The translations under genes and the position numbers were made by a program. The notes beneath the pieces are model-generated. The model was not told the origin of the DNA. It was given only the letters and a program-made list of their open reading frames with translations, and did not search any database. From NCBI RefSeq assembly GCF_029227915.1, contig NC_079878.1:25445501-25509500 (forward strand): DNA of 64,000 nt. The letters are read 5' to 3'. Of the stretch, positions 43,201-56,700 are shown in pieces; position 1 is the stretch's first letter, and each line of letters opens with the position of its first letter. The DNA is from Hydractinia symbiolongicarpus. Its lineage: Eukaryota > Cnidaria > Hydrozoa > Anthoathecata > Hydractiniidae.

Positions 43201-46200
43201 TTTGTTACTGTAGACATGGGCTATATCTGTAAATCTTGATTTTTTGCATCCACAAAGACAGGGAAAGTTTCCACCATGAGAGTTACCACTCTCGTTTTGT
43301 ATTTCAGGATGGTCACCTAAAATATAAATGAATTCCTGTTATCCTTTTTTAAATAAATTGTTGCATTATGCAGATTAAACTTGTGTGAATTGAATTCCAT
43401 CAACATACCATGAAAAAACCTTATCACATCAACCACTTTCTTATCATTGACAATTAATGGGTCAGACAATTTTCTAATGTCATTAAGTCTGGTTTCGACA
43501 TATGAAAGCTTCTCTGCAATGCTATCCTGGGCAAAACCAATAATATAAACGGATGGACGCTCCACAAGTTCTTGAACATCATGACAAATTCCTAAAATTT
43601 AATTTAGCGAACATTATTAAGTGGCATTTAATGTCTACTATCAAAGTAAAAAAAGTAAATATTTTTGATTTTAGATATCTAGAATTTTGGTGATCAATAA
43701 CAATACTTCTAAATGACATACCTGTTTTTGCATACATTTCCTCATCTGTATAAAATAACTTGTCATCGTAAACAACTTTGACAGTCAATAGTAAATGGCC
43801 AGCACTCAAAAGTGATGCATGATCAGACCATAGTATGAAGTATCTTGTCAAAGCACCTTTTGGATTTCTCATAATCCCCAAACTTTGATGTTCTTCAAAA
43901 ATCTTTCTGCGAATGTCACTCAGTGGTATACAACGACCAGATACTGTGAATTCTTCATTGAAAATCACTCCATTCTTTATCACAGCTTTTTTATATTTTT
44001 TTGGCTCAACCAAAGATCCTAATAGAATATCTCCAGATTCAATCTTCTTCAGTATCTCCTCTTTTATTTTTTCAAATGTAGGGGGCATAGGAACCGACAC
44101 TCCACTTCCATCTGTAAAAAATGAAATGTTCTCAATATCTCTCTTTCTGAACAAGGAATGTTAAGTTGATTGTACAAACGCTACGATATATACATCCTCT
44201 TTTTGTATAATACATATTTCTAAAAGTATTGTGAAGATGCAATGTGTTTTAGGTAAACATTGTTCTACACACAGAAATCTACTGTAACACTTGAAAGAAT
44301 TTAAGAATCTTTTGCTATAAATTATACAGATTTGATGACAAGACACAATGTTGGAAGCGTACATTATATATCAATTCTTCTTTTTTTTAGGTACTCACCT
44401 GGAAACTTTTCATATTTTCGACGATATTTGCATGGGTTAACAAAATTGTTTGCAAATTTTGATAAATCAACACCGTTATCTTCGAGAAATTCCTTAACAA
44501 CTGTATTTCCAGTAGTTCCAGGTATATGATATTTTCGGGCCAAGTCAGAGTAATTTATCTGCAAGAGGAAATAAATCGATGTGTCACACAAGTTATTTTT
44601 TTGTTCAAAATTGGACAATGATATAAATGGCAATGTGTTCAACACAAATGTTAACAGATACATGAAGATATACCTTACTACCAACATCCATTCCTAACAC
44701 TTCTTCAAGTAGAGCATGACGATCGAAATTTAATTTGTTTGGATCTGGACTATGTCGTTTTTTCTTGATTGGTGTGTCATCTACGTCTTGATTTTGTTGT
44801 AATTTTGTCCGCCCTATGGTTAGAAACAACTCCTTAATATATTTTGTTTAAAATAATTTTTACAGTTTTTAGTTTAGTCAATAATGATTTGCGAGACTGA
44901 ATTCTACGAACCTAAGGTTTTATTTATTTTTGCTATTTTTTTTGCATTTATTCACACAGCAACTTATTTTCATAACATAGTTTTAATTATTTCTGCGTGT
45001 TAATTTCGTGGGGTTATATACTTCATCATGATATATGTTGATTGCTTATTTTTTCATTTTAATATTTGTTTATATATATATATATGCGTGTATATAATTA
45101 TTTATAAATTTATATTCAAAAAATGCAACAATAAAATAATACCATTCAAGAAAAACCAGTGCCTGTAGGTGAATGGAGATACAGTACAGGTGAAAGATTA
45201 AAATTAAAAAATATATATAGCTATACCTATCATTCTTTTAATTGAATTTTCTTTACTTTCAAAGTATTGAATCGATCTTGATTTTTTGTAGGAAGCTTTT
45301 GATTGTCTGATGCCAAAGATTGTGTCTGTTGCTTTATTTTCACCAAAACATTTTTTTTCCAAGGATTTTTTTATTATTTTATTCCGTTCTCTAAGCTCTT
45401 TCTTTTTATCAGACTTGGACTTCACTTGAGCAATATTAGCTGATTTGACCTTTGTGAGAACCTTTGTGAATGGAGTGTCATATATACTGTCCCATTTTGA
45501 GTTGATACTATTAAGTACAGATTCTGCCGTTGTTTTCATATATGACATGTCAGTCTTTGTTTGAGGAATTGTCAAATTTATGGTGATTGGATGAACTGGT
45601 GTTGTGTTGATACTGTTTGGAGTAGTAATCGTTGATATGTTGTTATATGTTACATTTACAGGTGTGGACGTATTATTTGTTGTAGTTGGAGTTTTATTAT
45701 TCGTACTATTTACAGTGTTTGATATATCTGTTAATGGTTTTTTAACATTGTTGATTTTTTTTGTTCTGTGTGATGTTGAAACAGGAAATGTATTTTTATT
45801 TTTTTCTAATAAACTGCATGCTTGACATGCATGTATAGTATGCCTAATCTTCTCATTATCTTTGAGTTTCTTCCAATTGTCTTGAGAAAAATCATCTAGG
45901 TATTTTTCCCTTACTTTACCGTTCCACTTTTTTTTTCTCACAAACGCAGTAAGTTCCTTGGACTTTCTGTCAAAATGATTTTTCGTTATGGATACATCAG
46001 GAAACATCGCCATAAAATTTGAAAAACGCAAGTCACAGTGATGATGACTTATATTTTTCATCCCATTCAATACTTCAGCACGCATAAAAGCGCATTCAAA
46101 AACGTTTGCCATGATATTCGTTATTCGTTCTTACTTTATTCCACAAAAAAAATTTCCCGCTGAAGCTACCATATTTATGTTTTTCTTTTCCCGCAGTTTT

Positions 46201-46619
46201 TGCGCGTCTTTTAATATAACGGGAAAAAAATCCGACACCGTAGTAAAAATGACGTCAAAGTACTGAAAATGACGAAAAATCAAAGAAAACGTCGTGTTTT
46301 ACAGTTCGCACCACTTAGGGGTATGTGGCGTCATCGGATATTTTTTTAATCCACAGATAATATGTCGACGACTTAAAAAAAAGCCGTTTATAGTTGATCG
46401 CGTATTTATTTATATGGGTTTTACCGAATTAAAAAGGTGAATAAAATCACGAAAGCGAGGCTATATCGACTTAAATACAACTAAAAAATTTTAAACAGCT
46501 TTTTTTCAAAAATCGATCCTTCACCTGAACGAATAAAAAAAACCAGGATGTTTTATTATCAGTCAGGTTGGTGCGCTTAGTAAAACCACGTTTTGGAGAC
46601 TGTCCGTAAGTTGCCCGAG
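40266..46619 (-). mobile_element. complete 6.35-kb DNA transposon, superfamily not assigned
   Basis: Perfect 27-bp terminal inverted repeats start CTCGGGCAACTTACGGACAG and end TCTCCAA; both extend imperfectly inward. Flanks are TT on the left and TTT on the right. Copy 1 has the empty site TGTATGTTTATGTAG at about 11149-11161, implying a 2-bp TT duplication. One spliced minus-strand gene fills most of the interior. Non-coding margins are 40293-41227 and 46113-46592. No second gene is visible. Perfect ends, clean empty site and intact gene indicate recent, possibly still autonomous, transposition. Confidence 0.9.
41228..46112 (-). CDS. transposase of the 6.35-kb element, nine exons
   Basis: Exons 46112-45227, 44813-44674, 44558-44399, 44111-43722, 43591-43409, 43316-43171, 43008-42837, 42599-41877 and 41547-41228 join in phase with GT-AG introns to 1039 residues and one TGA/TAA-free frame. 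Residues 1-110 are Cys/His- and Lys-rich. About 120-215 is a Thr/Asn-rich linker. About 343-390 (SDLARKYHIPG...VVKEFLEDNG) looks like a helix-turn-helix DNA-binding region. Candidate metal-binding residues: D492 in LWSDHASLLSAGHLLLTV, D588 in HGDHPEIQNESG, and E723 in IEPLHDCKGHI. CLCGC (606-610) and H726/H731 could form the zinc-binding insertion known from RAG1/Transib and CMC-type transposases. I recall the same motif series in many unnamed cnidarian, sponge and mollusc proteins. The assignment as a DDE-type transposase is inferred from these motifs plus the terminal repeats. No frame break is seen. Confidence 0.82.
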
Positions 46620-46848
46620 TTTATGTAGTTGTGCAAATTGTGGAGCTATTTAACACTTAATGTTCCTAGGATAAAGCCAGTATTAGAAAGACATGTATTT
46701 CAAAGGGATATTTAGAGAAAAGAGGTTAGGATGCTGCGCAAGCAGAAATCCACAAGACTGTCCTGAGTGTACCCAATTTAAGAACACTCTCCTTCATTCG
46801 ACACCTATCCTAGTCTCATAAAGCATATTTGTCTCAAATAACTTCTCG

Positions 46849-46988
46849 TTGTTACCTTCTCGCAATTTTTTACAACTTTTTGTTGTTTTCTATCATTTTT
46901 TTTTCAACTTTTTCATTGTTTCCTTTTTTTCTTTTTTACAACTTTTCGTTGTTTTCTTTCTCTCTTTTTGCAACTTTTTATTGGTTCC
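46849..46988 (+). repeat. CAACTTTTTCGTTG-type array, copy 2 (one unit longer)
   Basis: Counterpart of 11368-11492 with an added unit TTACAACTTTTCGTTGTTTTC. Confidence 0.55.
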
Positions 46989-47772
46989 TTTCACTCCTTT
47001 TTAAAAACTACTTGCATAAAATTGCCGTTCTCCCAGGTGTACCAAAAAACAGGCTGGCGAAGGCAGCACAGCATATTTACTCTCTTTGTTAACAACAGCT
47101 CGTTGTACCTTTTTCCTCTCCTTACACTGTCATATAGTTTATTTTATCCATGTTCTTACTGGGGTAGACACACAATGACGCACCATAAACAGTAGACTCA
47201 CAAGTGCTATCCAGCATAAACACCAAAAAAATAAAATGAAATAAACATTGGAGATTGAAGTAGGCCAATTTCTTCCACCATTGGACAAAAAACTTGTTGA
47301 TTCATAAAGCCCAATAGAATCAGTGCAAGGACACCATGTAGCTAAAACAAAAGGAGAAGGTTGTCAGGTGAAGATTCATTTCCATGCTGACTTACTCGAT
47401 GAAAATACCATTATACCAACAGACGTCAACAATCCAGGAGTGATAAGGTCAAGTATAAAAAAGGAAAATAGTGTTAGTCGGAGGCCAATTTGATGTGAAA
47501 TTCTTAATTTTTATGCCACTAGTAACAGAGGCTCAGTGGCCTAGCTAATTGAGGCACTACCCAATGTGGGTAAACAAAACATCACCAATTTTGAAGCTCA
47601 ATATAGTGTTTTTATATTTTAGTTCACTCCACCAGCAGTTCCCAGTTAGGTTGAACTGGGAACTGCAAATAACTTGAGCTTATCTATGTTATGCCCCATT
47701 GAATTATTTTTTTGTTTGTTAATATAAGCACGTATGTCATAATATTTTTTTCTTTTTATAGAGTACAAAATA

Positions 47773-50700
47773 ATGGCATATGTTTTTTGGTTCCAAAGAA
47801 AAATTATGTTAATTGTAGCATTTGTTATAGTATCAATATTTTGTCTACTTCATGTGTTCTGTAGTCACCAAAAAGGTAAGAGAAGCTGTGTTTTATATAT
47901 CATTGCAAGTTATTTTATCTAACTTTTGTTGTAAACAAGCAAATTTTTTAATATTAGTGTTCAAAAATTCTTCCAAACATTTTGTCACGAACAATTAAAA
48001 TGCATAAAAGTGTAGATGAAATTTAAACTCATTGCATGGCCTAGCTAAATTTAAAGTCATTGTAGAAGTAAATTGTCCTTTACGTAGGGTGACCACTCCT
48101 CCTTAAATTCCTTTAATAACCTTAGAAAAAGAAAATCTCTTTAAAAGTACTTAAATATACAAAATTGAAATTTGAGCTATTCTCCTTAATTTCTCCGTAT
48201 TACTTAATTTTTCTAATCGTAACTTTTTTTGGAAATGTGTTCATCACCAGTGAAATAAGACATTTTTCTCTGTTACCTGAAATCCTATATTTTCTATCTT
48301 TCAGGCCATAACTTATATGAATATTTGTATAATATGTATAATTTTCTTATCATAGAACATAGTATGTAACATCAAAGATAGAGAACTAAAATTGGTTTTC
48401 TCCTTAATTCTCCTTAATATCCTTAGTTTTGTTCTCATTTTATTAGTGGTCACCCTGTTATAGAAAGTTGTGATTTTTTAAAAGCTCTATTAGGCTTGTT
48501 TTACTTCTGCTAGGTGTAAAACAGCCGGAACAAGGATGGTACATTTTACGGTTGTTTGAAACTCAAGCTGTTGTGTTTATTCGGAGATTATTAGTGTGTT
48601 AGTAGAGATGTACGTCTCATTTCTTTCTCTTTGTAAAAGTTTAATCTATGAGCAATAGTAGATATATTAATTACAAATATAACCTGTATCTAAGACCCCT
48701 CCTTTTTAATCAACTTAATCAAGGTTCTAATTGTAAGTGATAATTTAGCTTTGTTATGACAAAATGTTGATGCTGTGTGGCCAAATTTTTGTCCATAATT
48801 TTACTAATGCAGAAGCCTACATATAGAATATTAAAAAAGTCTTTTTTAAAATTATATATATTATATTGAAGTACGAATTGAAGAGAGATTCAAAAAGACT
48901 AAAGCTGGACTTTTTTCGTCATTAAACCAAAAATATCTAACAATGATTTAATTTACGTGCAAAACTTTGTTGTTATAGCACTAAATGTCATTTTTTCTAA
49001 CTTATTAAAAAACAATAATTCTAAATGTAAAAACAATCTCAATGTAAGCAATGACCCTTGTGAGTTGCTATAGATCATTACCTTGTGAGTTCAGTAACTT
49101 GTACTTCTTTCTTCTACTTATCTTGCTTGCTTGCTATGTATATGTTGAAACACTTATTATGCTTTCTACAACATAGAAAGAACAATCAACATAAGACTTC
49201 CATAATATTAACATTGGCCCCCAGAAATAAATAGTTGCACCAATTGCTTTACTTCAAAAAGGACCAGATTTAACACAACATCGTTGAAACAACATACATC
49301 CAAACATAATCAACGTCTTCTATTTACAATATGTACATTTTTCTTCTTGCTTTATTAAAGCGAGCCACAAGCCAAAACCTTCAAGAGTTGATCAGTGGAT
49401 GCACCTCTGTCAGGCTATCAGCTAGTTGTCTTGCACTTGGGACCCATTTCACTTGGATCTCTCCAAGCTTTACCATCTGCTTCAATCTTGCCACATCAAC
49501 GCGTTGTCGGGGATCCTCAACCACTTTTGTACTTTCCAAGTTGTCTTTCAAAGATTTGCTGTCAGTTATCAGTTCAACAATGGGAAGTTTCTCCAAACAG
49601 AACATCTCTTTGAACATAGATGCAACAAGATGAGCATAATCAGCTGTGTCAGCTATAGCAGATATTTCTGTTGCCAAAGGTGACTTTGTTACTCTATCCA
49701 ATTTCTTGGATTTCCATGATATGGGAGCAACTCTTCCTCCTCCTTTCAAAAACACAATATGACCTCCTTGCGAGTCTCCATTTGGTAGGGAGTTGTGCGA
49801 GCCATCTCCATATGCAACAACTTTGATTTCATCTGGATGAACAAGTCCAGGGAAAACAAGTTTCACGTCTTCTGACTTCAAAGTTTTGATGGCTTTGTTG
49901 GCTTCTTATAAACTTTTGACTGTTGCCTTTTTTCCATAATTACTCAACATACATCCTTGGAAAGATACATCTGGTCGAGTTTGTGATGTGACCCACAACA
50001 GTTGTCCACACACTGACCTTAATTCCTTCTTTTCATTCTCGTCAAGTGTGTCTTTTATACTCTTTTTCCTGTCTGGACTAACTTGAATTTCCTTGAGGCT
50101 TTCAATATATTGTGCCTGATCCACAAAAATGGCTTCGTTTGTTTGCTCTATGTTGAGTCCAACATATTTAAACGCTCCTTTTCCCCTCTTACTTATTTTG
50201 AACTCTTTCATAACTTCTTCCATTACCCCTTCATGCCACCTTGATGTACCACAATATGTGAAATCATCAACATGAGCCACAATAATTCCAACCAATTGGT
50301 CATCTTCATGCCAAAGAAATAACGATTGGTCATACAGGCTAACTTTACCACCCAACTCAGTCAGCTTCTCTTCCACTTTATTATACCATTCTCTTGGTGC
50401 ATCATTGAGCCCATACAAACATCTTTTTAATTTCCAAACTTTTCCATCTTCTGAGAAATCACTAGGTGGTCTGACAAGGACTTTTCTCTGGATCTCTTTG
50501 CCTTGTAAAAAAGCAGCAGCTATATCTAGTGAATGAAGTTCCCATTCCATAGTAGAAGCCGCCATAAATATCAACCTCAATGACTGTCTGCTTGCTGTAG
50601 GGCTATCAACTCTTTTATCGACCAACTGCTCCTCAAAGCCTCTTGCTACAAGTCGTGCTTTAGTTCTTTTTGTGCCATCTGGGTTACACTTTTCTTCAAT

Positions 50701-53700
50701 TACCCACCTTGTTGAAATGGCTTTTCCCCCTACATCTTTAACCACTTCAAAAACATCATTTTCTAGCAGATTGTTGTACTCCTTCTCTTTTGCTTTAATC
50801 ACGTCTTGCTTCTTCTCATCCACACTAGAAAGTACTAAAACTTGATTTGTCTCACCTTCTACTTGTCTCCACCATTGTACATGACTCCAGTCCACGGAGC
50901 TTGTCTCTTTCTGCCCCACTACATGAACATTCACCCAACCATTCCATTTTCCAACCTTCTTTGGTTGTTTAGACAATACTCTAGCTTTATGTATCTTTCT
51001 ATTGTCGATGGAATATTGAATCAGTGTATTGTTCTTTGGTTTCTCTTTATGACTTTGTAGCCTTTCCCCTCCTTTCGAACATCCAACACTTTCTCTCTTT
51101 GTTTTATCATGTTTTGGTTTATGAACTTCTAGTTTCTCCTCATCTGCATATTTTGTTGAACTTTCATCTTCTTTTTCACTTGACTGATGATTTATTGTCT
51201 TTGTTTCACTTTTTTCATTTTCAATCACACTTCTCTCTTCTTCTGGAATCTTCTGAACTGGTTTTTTAAGAAATTGTACTTCAGAGTCATCTTGCATTCC
51301 TATCTTCTCTACATTTTCCTCTCTTGTTGAAGTATGAGCTATTTGAGTCTCAGCTGTCACATGTCCCATACCATTCTCTGTTTCATCTTTATCTTCATTC
51401 TCAGTTTCACCTTCACCTCCATCTTCATTTTCATTCTCAACATCAACATCTTCTTGATTCACATCTTCAGCATCTTCTTCATTCTCAGCCTCAGCATCTT
51501 CTTCATTCTCAGCCTCAGCATCTTCTTCATTCTCAGCCTCAGCATCTTCTTCATCATCACTGTCTGCATCTTCTTCATCATCACTGTCTGACTCCATTTC
51601 AGTTTCAATCCATTGTACATGCTTCTCTCCCTTGATTCCATTGTTCTTATTTCCTTCTTCTTGAACAACATCTACTTGTCTTTCATAATCATTTGGCTGT
51701 ACCTTCAACAATTGGCACGGATGGCATCGATAAAACGCTCCACCATGTCGTATCAATACAAAATTGGTTTCTTTACCAATCACCTTTCCTGGTCCAGACC
51801 ATCCCTTCTTTGCTTTTCGTTTGTAATATACTTTTTCGCCAATGTTGAAGTCCACCTCTTAATCCTTTCAGAGGATTCTGCCTTGATATATTGCTGTCTA
51901 GCAGAATGTAAAGCATTTAGATTCTCTCTAACAACGTCAAAGCTTGACCGAGAATCAAGTGCCGGTAGTTTGCTTGTCGTCACTGAAGGAAAGGTAATGT
52001 TTCTGGAAAGAACCAACTGGTTAGGAGAAAACCCAAAACAATTTTGTAAGGAATTCTTTGCAGACACAGCCCATGCCAAAGCTGTTTTCAGACTGCATTT
52101 AGCATCTCTTTTGTTTTCATTGTCGTTTCGTATAGTAACGCATTACCTCTTTCAACCATGCCATTACTGTATGGTGCCTCCCCAGGTGTTGTGCTTGTCT
52201 CTATGTCAAATTTCTCATGTAGATCTCTCATTACCTCGCTAGAAAATTCTCCACCATTATCATTATGCATCTTCTTTGGACTTCCAAAGTAAGCAAACCA
52301 GATTTGAGCAATTCTTTCCACAACAACATCTGTTTTCTTGGTTTCTATTACTGATGCAGCTGTATATCGAGTTGCTTCATCAACTAAATGTAATATCCAA
52401 ACTTTTCCTTTAACAACTTCTTTTAAGTCCATGGAAACACAGCCATTGAACTCACTTGTCTTTGGAAAACTTACGATTGGCCTTGACTTTGGTTTTCTGT
52501 ACTTTTGGCAGAATAAACAGCCATCACATATCTTCTCTACTTGATCAATGAACTCTCGATCTTGGCAACCCCCATTTTTCAGCAACTTTAGTAGACGTTC
52601 CTTGGAAGCATGTGCAAACTGCCTATGAAGTTTTTCTGCTTTCTTCCTCTTCTCCTGAGTTGTGGCTCCAAACAGATTTTCTTGATGCAATATCACATTG
52701 CAGTTTTGATTCGTCCATTGACTCACAGGAATCACATAATGACCAGTAGTGTTAAACTCCAAACTAAACGTCTTGCCATTCATAGTCACTTTATGATCTT
52801 TCGTATCAACCACCATCCCCAGTTCAGTCATTGTTGGTCGGCCTATCAAAAGTGGAATCTCGTTAGCCACCACATCAACCTCAACTTGTACCATTTTTCC
52901 TCCAATTAGCATAGGAATTGTTAACATGTGATTACTTTTACTTTCTTTACCATCACCAAATCGAAATAGTGACCAGCTTTTCTTTTTACTTGATTCTGTT
53001 AATTTCCTATCTTTTTCCTCCATAGTGTCCAGGAATTCTTTTACCCATACTTCACCTGCGACAGATTTCGTACATGCCGTATCGAGAATACCTTTGCCCA
53101 AGGTATCCAAAAGGATTTTATCATTTCCTGTGCCAGCAACCAAAGTAAGATGGACAGTCAAGTTTGCATTTTCAGTTTGCCTATGTGGACAATCGGAAAC
53201 AAAATGTTTTGTACTTTCGCACTCATGACACCTCATGATATTTCCCTCTTTATCTGCTGGATTAGTCTTCTTCGCCTGACCATTCCCTCTTCCTTTACTT
53301 TGTTGGTACTCCACCCTGTCCTTTTCCTCTATTTGATTTTGTGTACAGACATGATTCACTTTTTACGGGTAAAACACCAGTAGCTTCATCGTCTTCTTCA
53401 CCACCAAATTCACCAAATACCTTTTGAAGTTTATCTTTTATATCATCAAAGGTGAGTTGTGCAGTGGCTCTGACTAACCTTTTATGATTGGCAGACAAAT
53501 TTGCAGATGCCAAAAGAAAATATCCCCGTAGACCATCGTTTAAATCCAATTTGTATTTCTGAACTTCTCGATACTTGTTGTTGAATTCCACCAAAAACTT
53601 TGTAAAATTCATTCCACTTTCTCTTCTGAATTCCACAAATGCCTTCACTGCACAAAATGCTCTTGTAGTTTCTTCTTTCAAATATACTTTATCCAGTTCT

Positions 53701-56700
53701 GCTATCAAAACATTCAACCCATCATCTTTGGCCAAGTCCCCATCCTTGAGCGATCTAACTGCTTGTTTGGCATCACCAAGAAGACTTAAATAAACTGCTG
53801 GCCCTCGTTTCTTCTTATCGTCTTTTGTATAGGCCTCCCAAATCTCAACATCCGATTTCCAATCCGCATAACAGTCACCCCTACCAGGATCAAACGTAGG
53901 CGGTTGTTTCAACGATGACATAACAGTTAATTAACTTTAAAGCAAACAATTGATGCAACTTCCCCAAAAGAAATAAAATAATACTTCCCAGCGCGTGATC
54001 TTGGACCCAATTCAACTTTCAATTCTTCAGATATCCAGTGTCATCCAAACAATCTTGTCAGAGGTGTCACTCACGAAACGCTTGCTACCATTGTGAGTTG
54101 CTATAGATCATTACCTTGTGAGTTCAGTCACTTGTACTTCTTTCTTTTACTTATCTTGCTTGCTTGCTATGTATATGTTGAAACACTTATTATGCTTTCT
54201 ACAACATAGAAAGAACAATCAACATAAGACTTCCATAATATTAACAACCCTAGGCGAAGAAATGGAAATAATTAGTATATGGTATAAAATAAATAATTTA
54301 ATGAATTCGCCTCAAAGAATTTACTTATTTAATAATGACTAAAAAATATTTTTGAGTGATTATCATGAGCGGCGATACAATGCTTAGGGTGAAGGGCCAA
54401 AAAATAATTGGTTATAATAGGGGTCTATGGTGTTTGTTCTCAGATAAAAAAAAAACTTAATTTAAAAACTTGTAAATAACGAAATCGCTAAAGTTTATTT
54501 CACGAAAACTTCCCAATAATATCAGATATCGCAAAAAATTTTCCATATGTAAATTTGGTATGCTTTTTGTTTAGGAAAATGGTATTCCCTGTTCCAGAAC
54601 ACTCGAGACGAAATCGAGTATTTAGAATCAAAATTAAAGAACTTACAACAGCGTGTGGAGTTGCAAGGAAGGAATGATATTTTACCAATTATATATCTGA
54701 TAACTCCAACCTATAAACGTTACACGCAACAAGCTGATTTAGTGCGCATGTCGAACACGTTAAAACTTGTTGCTAATATTCATTGGATATTAGTGGAGGA
54801 CTCAGAAAGCAAAACACCATTAGTGACGTCATTTTTAAGTAATGTTGGAATAAAATATACTCATTTGAATGTACGTACACAAAGAGATTTGATACTTCAA
54901 GGAAACGATCCAAGATGGAAAAAGCATCGTGGTGTTGACCAGAGAAATCATGCGTTGTCTTGGTTACGAAATAATGTTGCCAAGGATACATCAGGCGTCG
55001 TGTATTTTGCAGATGATGATAATACGTATCATTTGGATTTGTTTAAAGAGGTATATAACTTTAAAACTTGACCAAAATAAAATGATTCATACCTTGTTGT
55101 TCTTTCATGTTTTACATTCAAAAATACGTTCGTCACGAGGAGAGAAAGAAAACACATAATAACGAACAAAAACGAACAATTGAAGGGAGTGGTTTTTGTT
55201 TTGCATACGTTCGCTACTTAAAAACCTAATAATATATATATATATATACTTTTTCAATACTTTCTTTCCAGTAGGTTTGATGATGACATGTCTTAGTTAA
55301 CTGAATAATTTCCTCGTATATCGTTGGGGACCTGCAAATATGACAAAAGTGGTTATAAAAAATTGTTTATGGCAATGCTTATGAAAGACTAACTTTTTAA
55401 TCTTTATTTGTAAATAAACCTGTGTAAATGTATTTTGAAATTTCTCTCCAGTGACTTTTGGAACCCTACTACTAATTTTAAAACGCCAAGATCATTTGAC
55501 AGCTAAAACTCCAACATGAAATCAATTGTCAACCTGAATCAAGGGTTCAAATAATGGATTTTGTAACAGAGGTCGATGTCGAATTCTGCGAAAAGTCTCA
55601 GTATCCGCGAAAATGTTAAACTTTTTTTTCGACTTTAATATCAAGTCCTCTTTGCGACATGAGTGGTTGCAAGTGATTTTTTTGCGAGAATTAACTTTAG
55701 TTTAGAGTGTAAAGTTATAAAAAACCACATGATTTTAAATTAATTTAAAGAGTTGGTTAACATTTATTACCTTAACAAAAAGAATAAAAATGAAAAAAAG
55801 AGGCAATTAACTTTTGCGAATAGCCTAGCTTGGATTTTTCGAGGATCTAAACTTTCACGATAAGCTGTTTCAAAAATTTTCACAGGTCCTAACCTTCGCT
55901 ATCTTCTTTGCCATAGATGCGTTGGACAAGAAAAGTTTCGATGTGGCCTGTTGCACTTGTCGGTGGCTTGCGTTGGGAAGGTCCAATATGCAAAGATGGA
56001 AAAGTTGTGAAATTTTTTACAGCCTGGATGCCATCAAGGCAATTTCCAGTAGACATGGCTGCCTTTGCCATAAATCTAAAAATATTGTTCAATAATCCAA
56101 AAAGTTTAATTAATCCAGAAGTTAAACGTGGATGGTTGGAAAGTGATTTTTTACAACAATTGAAAATAAACGTTGGCGATGTAGAAGCGAAGGCTAACGA
56201 CTGTACAAGAGTGAGTTTATTTATTTATTTATTTGTTTGTTTCTTTGTTTGCTTATTATAAAAGATTCTAGAAGAAAACACATTTCCCGAATTTCATAAA
56301 TTGTGATAATTATGACGTCATCCGAAATTTTATAATTGTTCAATGCTCATCAAATAAATAAGTAAATTCCGATAGAATATTAAAGTATCAACTAAAGTTT
56401 TTAGAGTTATATAGTATTCTGGTTGGATTTGATTTAGAATTAAAGAAAATAATTATTTTTAAAACAAGGCTATTCTTAGAAAGCTTGGCTATATGAAGGG
56501 TTTGAACGTAATTTTCAGCTCGCAATTGAGGCACTTAACGAACAGAAATATTTACGAAATTAGGTAATTTGTTCTACCTTTTGCTAAGGAACTTAGAGAT
56601 AAAAATTATTTTAAGTATCGGCCTCTTTAATTGAGTTTGACATAATTAGGAAATTCGGGAAAGGTTTATTACAAGGTCACTTTGTAATAAAAAAACATCA

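Larger units (their letters stand above)
49059..54246 (-). mobile_element. Ty1/copia LTR retrotransposon in B3GAT intron 1 (copy 2)
   Basis: Flanked by a 5-bp duplication ACCCT (49054-49058, 54247-54251). Two 155-bp LTRs (TGTGAG...TTAACA) differ at about two positions. Reading on the minus strand, the order is gag, zinc knuckle, protease, integrase, reverse transcriptase, RNase H, which is the copia order. The primer-binding site next to the 5' LTR begins TGGTAGCA. The polypurine tract before the 3' LTR is CTGGGGGCCAA. Coding capacity is broken by frame changes near 53300, 52085 and 51850 and a TAA at 49906, so this copy looks defective. Absent from copy 1. Confidence 0.95.

Noticed and set aside
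51024-51671. Plus-strand His/Leu-rich frames over the copia acidic linker
   Set aside because: Shadows of the Glu/Asp-rich repeats of copia pol on the minus strand.
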